A stretch of 9,167 nt of DNA from an uncultured Methylobacteriaceae bacterium (GTDB lineage Bacteria > Pseudomonadota > Alphaproteobacteria > Rhizobiales > Beijerinckiaceae). The DNA lies in the NCBI GenBank assembly GCA_937872715.1, contig CALMTJ010000477.1:301-9467 (forward strand), given 5' to 3'. Within the stretch, counting starts at the first letter, position 1. Every line of letters starts with the position of its first letter. The position numbers were made by a program, and so were the translations under genes. The notes under the pieces were generated by a model, which made no database searches, had not been told where the DNA came from, and worked only from the letters and a program-made list of their open reading frames with translations. Positions 5,343-9,167 of the stretch are shown piece after piece.

Positions 5343-6938
5343 ATGTCCGACACACCGACCTTCCCGTCCGCCGCCGTGGCGGCCCCGCACCGGCTCGCCT
5401 CCGAGACCGGGCGCGCCATCCTGGCGGCGGGCGGCAACGCGATCGAGGCCACGGTCGCCATGGCGGCCACGATCGCGGTGGTCTACCCGCACATGAACTC
5501 GGTCGGGGGCGACGGCTTCTGGGTGGTGCACGAGCCCGGCGGCCGCGTTCGAGCGATTGAGGCTTGCGGGCAGGCCGGGAGCCTCGCCGCGATAGGCCGC
5601 TACCGCGACAAGGGCTGGGACAGCATCCCGGTTCGCGGGCCGGACGCCGCCGTGACGGTCGCGGGCGCTGTCGGCGGCTGGGACGCGGCCCTGTCCTACG
5701 CGAAGAGCCTCGGCGGCCGCCTCCCGCGCGCCGACCTCCTGTCGGACGCGATCCGGCTCGCGGGGGACGGCTACCCGGTCTCGGCGTCGGAGGCCCGGAC
5801 GCAGCCGAAGGAGAGCGAGGGGCTGCTCGCGGCACCGAATTTCCGGGACACGTTCTTCATCGGAGGCGAGACGCCGAAAGCCGGCGACCTGCGCCGGATG
5901 CCTGCGCTCGCCGCGACCCTCGCGCAGCTCGCGGATGCCGGGTTCGACGATTTCTACCGCGGCGATGTCGGCCGGGAGATCGCGGCAGACCTCGAAGGGA
6001 TCGGCGCGCCGGTGACTCGGGCCGACCTCGCGGCGTTCAGGACCGCGGCCCGCGACCCGCTGCACGTCCGGCTCCGGGCCGCGACCGTCTACAACAAGGC
6101 GCCCCCGACGCAGGGCTTGGCCTCGCTCCTGATCCTCGGCATCTACGAGCGGCTCGGCATCACCGGCCGGGAGAGCGTCCGCCACCATCACGGATTGATC
6201 GAGGCGACGAAGCGGGCCTTCCGGATCCGCGACCGTGTGGTGACGGATTTCGACCGCCTCCGGCACGATCCCGCGGCCTTCCTCCAGCCGGACGCGCTCG
6301 CCCGGGAGGCCGCGAAGATCGACATGGGCCGGGCGGCGCCCTTCCCGGCCGCCGCCGACGAAGGCGACACGACCTGGATGGGGGCGATCGACCGGAACGG
6401 GCTCGCGGTCTCCTTTATCCAATCCATCTATTGGGAATGGGGCTCGGGCTGCGTGCTGCCCCGGACTGGGATCCACTGGCAGAACCGCGGCTCGTCCTTC
6501 TCCCTCGATCCCGCGGCCGTGAACCCGCTCGAGCCGGGCCGCCGGCCCTTCCACACGCTGAACCCGGCGCTCGCATCGTTCGACGACGGCCGGGTGATGC
6601 CTTACGGGTCGATGGGCGGGGACGGCCAGCCGCAATTCCAGGCGCAGATCTTCACCCGCCACGCCGATCTCGGCCAGTCCATCGCGGAGGCGGTGGACGC
6701 GCCGCGCTGGCTGCTCGGCAGGACATGGGGCTCGACATCGACGAGCCTGAAGATGGAGAGCCGCTTCGACCCCTCCCTCATGGAGGGGCTCGCCGCCCTC
6801 GGCCACGACGTGGAGGAGATCGGCCTGCCCTATGCCGACGGCATGGGCCATGCCGGCATGCTGGTGAAGCACCCGCGCGACGGCCGGGTGGAGGCGACGC
6901 ACGACCCGAGATCCGACGGCGGCGCGGCGGGGCTTTGA
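5343..6938 (+). CDS. Gamma-glutamyltransferase-family Ntn-hydrolase, HpxW-like subgroup
   Basis: A 531-aa autoprocessing amidohydrolase of the GGT family. The N-terminal signature is present: PHRLASETGRAILAAGGNA then IEATVAMAATIAVVYPHMNS and GGDGFW. The predicted self-cleavage site is before Thr343 (GD-TTWMGAIDRNG), giving a large subunit of 342 residues and a small one of 189. The oxyanion-type motif GSMGGDGQPQ is at 422-431. Two features differ from true GGTs. The REtAP-like segment whose Arg holds the glutamyl carboxylate is replaced by AIEACGQAGS (71-80), and TTHxS is TTWMG. There is also no signal peptide, so the enzyme should be cytoplasmic. Together with WEWGSGCVLPRTGIHWQNRG this suggests an oxamate amidohydrolase (HpxW)-type enzyme that hydrolyses a small amide; the substrate remains open. 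Confidence 0.88.
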   Translation: MSDTPTFPSAAVAAPHRLASETGRAILAAGGNAIEATVAMAATIAVVYPHMNSVGGDGFWVVHEPGGRVRAIEACGQAGSLAAIGRYRDKGWDSIPVRGPDAAVTVAGAVGGWDAALSYAKSLGGRLPRADLLSDAIRLAGDGYPVSASEARTQPKESEGLLAAPNFRDTFFIGGETPKAGDLRRMPALAATLAQLADAGFDDFYRGDVGREIAADLEGIGAPVTRADLAAFRTAARDPLHVRLRAATVYNKAPPTQGLASLLILGIYERLGITGRESVRHHHGLIEATKRAFRIRDRVVTDFDRLRHDPAAFLQPDALAREAAKIDMGRAAPFPAAADEGDTTWMGAIDRNGLAVSFIQSIYWEWGSGCVLPRTGIHWQNRGSSFSLDPAAVNPLEPGRRPFHTLNPALASFDDGRVMPYGSMGGDGQPQFQAQIFTRHADLGQSIAEAVDAPRWLLGRTWGSTSTSLKMESRFDPSLMEGLAALGHDVEEIGLPYADGMGHAGMLVKHPRDGRVEATHDPRSDGGAAGL

Positions 6939-6952
6939 AGGGAATGCTCGAT

Positions 6953-6968
6953 GCTCACCGCCGTGAGC
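6953..6968 (+). terminator. Hairpin just after the GGT-like gene
   Basis: GCTCAC-CGCC-GTGAGC is a perfect 6-bp stem with a 4-nt loop, 14 bp beyond the GGT-like stop codon and between convergent genes. The position fits a terminator or 3'-end stabiliser, but no T-run follows, so termination by the intrinsic mechanism is uncertain. Confidence 0.4.
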
Positions 6969-6992
6969 CGTTGCCGGATCGACGCCGGAACG

Positions 6993-7006
6993 CCGCGCCG
7001 GCGCGG
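6993..7006. repeat. 14-bp GC-only palindrome between convergent genes
   Basis: CCGCGCCGGCGCGG is perfectly self-complementary. A second palindrome, CCCGGCCGGG, lies at 7011-7020. Both sit between the 3' ends of the GGT-like and PAAR genes and may contribute to transcript ends on either strand. All-G/C palindromes arise readily by chance in this composition. Confidence 0.3.
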
Positions 7007-7035
7007 GCGACCCGGCCGGGCCGGCGGGTCTGCGC

Positions 7036-7521
7036 CTACCCGCCGATCATCACCGTCGGCTCGCCCATCGTGATCGTGTTCAGAAATGCCACCTCCTGGA
7101 TGGGGTCGCCCACGCGGCAGGCACCCCAATTGTTGATCAGGACGGTCTGACTCGGCTTGATCACCACGCCCTGCACGTGCGGCACCGGGAGCGGCACAGC
7201 GCAAAGGTTGATGCTGAGCGAGCCGCCGCCCGTCATCGCGGCGCAGACATTCGTGGCCATATCCTTCTGAGCGTCGACCAGTTTCGCCGTCGCCGCGGTC
7301 TTGGACGTGGGGTCGGGTGCAGCCGCCACGGCTGCCGTCGCCTTCGCGACCTTCTCGACCTCCTCCGCGACCACCTTCGCCAGGGCGGCCGCTGCCATGG
7401 CGGTCATTCCCAGCCAAGCAGGCTTTCCCCCGATCTTCACGCTCAGGCTCGGTAGCCCCGGCGTAAGCGTGGTGCCGGGACAAGCGGTCAGATCGCCGAT
7501 CCGAGCAGCGGGCATTCCCAT
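7036..7521 (-). CDS. PAAR-type spike-tip protein with a helical insertion
   Basis: A 161-aa protein with the two halves of a PAAR fold separated by an insertion. The first half has MPAARIGDLTACPG and VKIGGKPAWLG (3-38). The second has CAVPLPVPHVQGVVI, SQTVLINNWGACRVGD and MGEPTVMIGG (107-161). Residues about 39-95 are Ala/Lys/Glu-rich and probably helical. PAAR proteins cap the VgrG spike of type VI secretion systems or related contractile injection devices and can carry effectors. There is only one histidine (His115), with Cys14, Cys107 and Cys135 as further possible metal ligands, unlike the three-His/one-Cys site of classic PAARs. The ATG at 7521 has GAGG 8 nt upstream. No VgrG, other secretion gene, toxin domain or immunity gene is nearby. 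It lies 90 bp downstream of the ureohydrolase gene on the same strand. Confidence 0.8.
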   Translation of the reverse strand: MGMPAARIGDLTACPGTTLTPGLPSLSVKIGGKPAWLGMTAMAAAALAKVVAEEVEKVAKATAAVAAAPDPTSKTAATAKLVDAQKDMATNVCAAMTGGGSLSINLCAVPLPVPHVQGVVIKPSQTVLINNWGACRVGDPIQEVAFLNTITMGEPTVMIGG

Positions 7522-7547
7522 CGGTTTCGCCTCGAATTTGGACGCGA

Positions 7548-7576
7548 TATCTTCGCCTAGCGGTCCCTACAGTCAA
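7548..7576 (-). promoter_or_regulatory. Possible promoter of the PAAR gene
   Basis: On the minus strand TTGACT (7571-7576) matches five of six -35 bases. A weak -10 candidate, AAGATA (7548-7553), follows after 17 bp; GATATC (7546-7551) is an alternative at 19 bp. The ATG at 7521 would be about 20 nt past the start site. This suggests that the PAAR gene can be expressed apart from the upstream ureohydrolase gene. A 10-bp palindrome, CTCGGCCGAG, lies just upstream at 7589-7598. Confidence 0.3.
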
Positions 7577-7611
7577 GGAGAGCGCGAACTCGGCCGAGCG
7601 ACCGCGCGCAC

Positions 7612-8676
7612 TCACGCATGACCGCTCGGCCCATTCCCACGATGCGCAGGCGACCGCACCAGCAGGCAGAGCAGCGTGAACATCACCTGCGCGGCGGCGT
7701 GCGCGGTGTTGGCCGTCGCGTCGTATTGCGGCGCGACCTCGACCACGTCCGCGCCGACGAGGTGGAGGCCGACGAGCCCGCGAAGGATTTCCAGCACCTC
7801 GCGGGGCGCGAAGCCGCCCACCTCCGGCGTGCCGGTGCCGGGCGCGAAACCGGGATCGAGGCTGTCCACGTCGAACGTGATGTAGGTGGGGCCGTCCCCC
7901 ACGACCTCTCGGGCCTTCGCGATCACGGCCGGGAAGCCCATCGCGACGGCCTCCTCCGCGTGGATCACGGTCATACCGGACGCGTAGGAGAACTCCCATA
8001 GGTACTCGGCGCCGCCCCGGATGCCGATCTGGATCGTCCGTTCCGGATCGAGCACCCCGTCCAGCACGGCCTGCCGAAACGGCCCGCCGTGGTGGAATTT
8101 CGTGCCCTCGTACTCGCCGGACGTGTCGCAATGGGCGTCGATATGGATCATGCCGACCGGCCGGTCGCGTCCGATCGCCCGCAGCAGGGGCAGCCCGATC
8201 GAGTGGTCGCCGCCGACGGAGAGCGGCTTCACGCCAGCCTCCACCATTCCGCGGATATAGGCCTCGATATCGGCGTGGCAGCCGTCGAGCGAGTAGCGGC
8301 TCGCCATCGGCAGGTCGCCTAGATCGGCCACCCGCGCTTCGCCGAAGGGCGCCACCTTGAGCACGTGCTCGTACGGGCCGATCCGCTCCACCGCCCGGAC
8401 GGCGCGCGGTCCCAGCCGGGCGCCCGCGCGGTTGGTCACGCCGAGATCCATCGGGATGCCGACGATGCCGACATCCAGCCCGGCGAAGCCTTCCGCCGGG
8501 GCATCGGGGCGGTAGGGCGCGCCCGCGAAGGTCGCCACGCCGGCGAAGGGCCAGGGACGGCGGTCGGACCCCGCGAAGACGAGGTCCGCGACGCGGCGGA
8601 ACTCGGGATCGAAGACGTCGCCGCCACCGGCCTCCCCGAAGAGCTCGCGCAGCCGCCGAAGCTTGTCCTGGTCCAT
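7612..8676 (-). CDS. speB: Agmatinase/ureohydrolase-family enzyme (SpeB-like)
   Basis: A 354-aa binuclear manganese hydrolase of the arginase/agmatinase superfamily. All metal ligands are visible: His158 in GGDHS, Asp180/His182/Asp184 in IDAHCDT, and Asp269/Asp271 in TFDVDSLDPGFAPGTGTPE. Further family marks are GIPMDLGVTNRAGARLGPRA (74-91) and DVVEVAPQYD (310-319). These enzymes cleave a guanidino group to release urea, for example agmatine to putrescine. An N-terminal extension (about 1-65, with RPWPFAGVATFAGAP) resembles guanidinobutyrase-, guanidinopropionase- or guanidine-hydrolase-type members, so the substrate is uncertain and speB is a family label. The ATG at 8676 has a strong GGAGGTG 5 nt upstream, which is part of an inverted repeat described separately. 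The PAAR gene follows on the same strand. Confidence 0.93.
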   Translation of the reverse strand: MDQDKLRRLRELFGEAGGGDVFDPEFRRVADLVFAGSDRRPWPFAGVATFAGAPYRPDAPAEGFAGLDVGIVGIPMDLGVTNRAGARLGPRAVRAVERIGPYEHVLKVAPFGEARVADLGDLPMASRYSLDGCHADIEAYIRGMVEAGVKPLSVGGDHSIGLPLLRAIGRDRPVGMIHIDAHCDTSGEYEGTKFHHGGPFRQAVLDGVLDPERTIQIGIRGGAEYLWEFSYASGMTVIHAEEAVAMGFPAVIAKAREVVGDGPTYITFDVDSLDPGFAPGTGTPEVGGFAPREVLEILRGLVGLHLVGADVVEVAPQYDATANTAHAAAQVMFTLLCLLVRSPAHRGNGPSGHA

Positions 8677-8680
8677 GGCC

Positions 8681-8715
8681 CACCTCCGTCCCGGCCGATG
8701 AAGCCGACGGAGGTG
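8681..8715 (-). promoter_or_regulatory. Inverted repeat that would sequester the ureohydrolase ribosome binding site
   Basis: Perfect 10-bp arms, CACCTCCGTC (8681-8690 on the plus strand) and GACGGAGGTG (8706-8715), are separated by 15 nt. In the minus-strand mRNA the arm next to the start codon contains the Shine-Dalgarno GGAGGTG, and the upstream arm is its exact complement. The stem can be extended by GGC/GCC with a 2-nt bulge, leaving a 7-nt loop TTCATCG. The RNA would fold with the ribosome site closed, suggesting translational control by a ligand, temperature or RNA. I do not see guanidine-II (ACGR loop pair) or other riboswitch hallmarks. In DNA it could also be an operator. Confidence 0.5.
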
Positions 8716-8784
8716 ACCGGATCAAGACGCCGCCGGAACCGCGCTCTCCGGCCTCCCGTTGGTCATGGCGAAGAGGAGCAAGCC

Positions 8785-8973
8785 ATGTCGAGCAAGATGC
8801 CGCCCGTCCCGCCGGCGGAGCGCAGCCCCAAGGGCTCGGGCAGCGACCCCGACGTTCCCGGCCGGGACACGGGACCGAAGGGCCGGCAGCGGCCGGATCA
8901 GCCCGGCCAGGTGGGGGAGACAGGCAACATCCGCCAGAACACCACGAACGAAGGCCTCCAGCAGGATCGCTGA
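8785..8973 (+). CDS. Small conserved-type hydrophilic protein (QNTTN type), 62 aa
   Basis: AGGAG at 8774-8778 lies 6 nt before the ATG at 8785, a strong ribosome binding site that decides this start within a longer open frame. The protein starts MSSKMPPVPPAERSPKG and ends GETGNIRQNTTNEGLQQDR. It is rich in Gly, Pro, Asp and Lys, without cysteine, signal peptide or hydrophobic stretch, so it is probably disordered in the cytoplasm. I recall similar small proteins with the PPVPPA...KG start and the NI-QNTTN-G-QQDR ending as hypothetical proteins in many Hyphomicrobiales; no function is known to me. It is divergent from the ureohydrolase across 108 bp. A hairpin about 70 bp past the stop may end the transcript. 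Confidence 0.82.
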   Translation: MSSKMPPVPPAERSPKGSGSDPDVPGRDTGPKGRQRPDQPGQVGETGNIRQNTTNEGLQQDR

Positions 8974-9043
8974 ATCGCCGGCTGCGGGCGAATCATGTCC
9001 GGAGACAAGATTTGAGAAGCGAACCGGCATCACGGCGGTCCGG

Positions 9044-9063
9044 GCCGAGGTAAATCCCTCGGC
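9044..9063 (+). terminator. Hairpin downstream of the QNTTN-type gene
   Basis: GCCGAGG and CCTCGGC form a perfect 7-bp stem around the loop TAAATC, 70 bp after the stop codon. No strong T-run follows (only CGGTTTG further on), so it may be a terminator or a 3'-end stabiliser. A weaker 5-bp hairpin at 8975-8991 directly follows the stop. Confidence 0.4.
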
Positions 9064-9077
9064 ATATCGATCGGTTT

Positions 9078-9108
9078 GTGGTGGCCGGGCTTGGCCCGGC
9101 TATCCACG
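9078..9108 (-). repeat. REP-like palindromic element, reverse orientation
   Basis: GCCGGGC-TTG-GCCCGGC forms a 7-bp stem. Outer pairs GTGG/CCAC and two inner pairs extend it to about 13 bp with a single bulged T. The GTGGATxGCCGGGxxxAGCCCGGC style matches abundant extragenic palindromes I know from alphaproteobacterial genomes; copy number in this genome cannot be judged from one window. Confidence 0.55.
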
Positions 9109-9156
9109 AAGAACGCTGCCGGGAGCACGCCCGTCGGCGTCACGGCCCCGGACGGA

Positions 9157-9167
9157 CGTGGATGGCC
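9157..9167 (+). repeat. Start of a second REP-like element, cut by the window edge
   Basis: CGTGGATGGCC matches 10 of 11 bases of the reverse complement of the element at 9078-9108 (CGTGGATAGCC). The remainder lies beyond the window. The two would form an inverted pair about 50 bp apart. Confidence 0.4.

Noticed and set aside
5268..6902. Long minus-strand open frame (544 codons) opposite the GGT-like gene
   Set aside because: Antisense shadow with no recognisable domain; the plus strand has the complete GGT-family motifs.
6830..8725. Long minus-strand open frame (631 codons) across the ureohydrolase and PAAR genes
   Set aside because: Out-of-frame shadow; it spans two real genes and reads as Arg/Gly/Ala-rich sequence without motifs.
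8677..8784. Guanidine riboswitch upstream of the ureohydrolase gene
   Set aside because: No paired hairpins with ACGR loops (guanidine-II) and no recognisable guanidine-I or -III core; only the site-sequestering hairpin is supported.
8722..9033. 103-codon minus-strand frame opposite the QNTTN-type gene
   Set aside because: Overlaps a plus-strand gene with a strong ribosome site and a recognised family look; it has no convincing start or motif.
1..9167. tRNA or rRNA genes, CRISPR array, transposase or integrase, prophage or toxin-antitoxin pair
   Set aside because: I found no tRNA- or rRNA-like sequence, no regularly spaced repeats, no transposase or integrase motif and no recognisable toxin or antitoxin in reading both strands.

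Overview
The window is GC-rich and densely coded, and its genes use G/C in most third codon positions. The gene set (long-form hpf next to ptsN, a YkuD L,D-transpeptidase, FlhA, a small QNTTN-type protein) and GC-rich palindromic intergenic repeats suggest an alphaproteobacterium of the Hyphomicrobiales, most likely Methylobacterium/Methylorubrum-like. That placement is inference from gene content and sequence style; no rRNA or other marker gene is present.

Layout. (1) Positions 1-1506: the N-terminal part of a TetR-family repressor (minus, cut by the window edge) is divergent from hpf (ribosome hibernation) and ptsN (EIIA-Ntr). A perfect 18-bp palindrome lies between the divergent genes. (2) 1512-3101: a periplasmic L,D-transpeptidase runs tail-to-tail with ptsN. 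It is followed by three small genes of unknown function: a 59-aa single-pass membrane protein, a 49-aa basic protein, and an 82-aa four-cysteine zinc-ribbon-like protein whose 3' end overlaps the next gene. (3) 3073-5208: a complete flhA, the flagellar export-gate subunit, with no other flagellar gene in view. (4) 5343-6938: a gamma-glutamyltransferase-family Ntn-hydrolase without a signal peptide and without the usual substrate-binding Arg motif, closer in look to oxamate amidohydrolase (HpxW)-type members. (5) 7036-8676, minus strand: an agmatinase/ureohydrolase-family enzyme followed by a small PAAR-type spike-tip protein with an Ala-rich helical insertion. (6) 8785-9167: a 62-aa conserved-type small protein, a hairpin, and an inverted pair of REP-like palindromes, the second cut by the window edge.

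How the genes work together. hpf and ptsN are a familiar pair linking ribosome hibernation and nitrogen-PTS signalling. The GGT-like amidase and the ureohydrolase both release nitrogen from small amides or guanidino compounds, but they are convergent and separately controlled, so a shared pathway is only a suggestion. The rest looks like ordinary core chromosome with scattered small genes.

I see no complete new multi-gene system. The points most worth following are a perfect 10-bp inverted repeat that would hide the ribosome binding site of the ureohydrolase, the insertion-bearing orphan PAAR protein, the atypical GGT active site, the palindrome beside tetR, and the unannotated small proteins.
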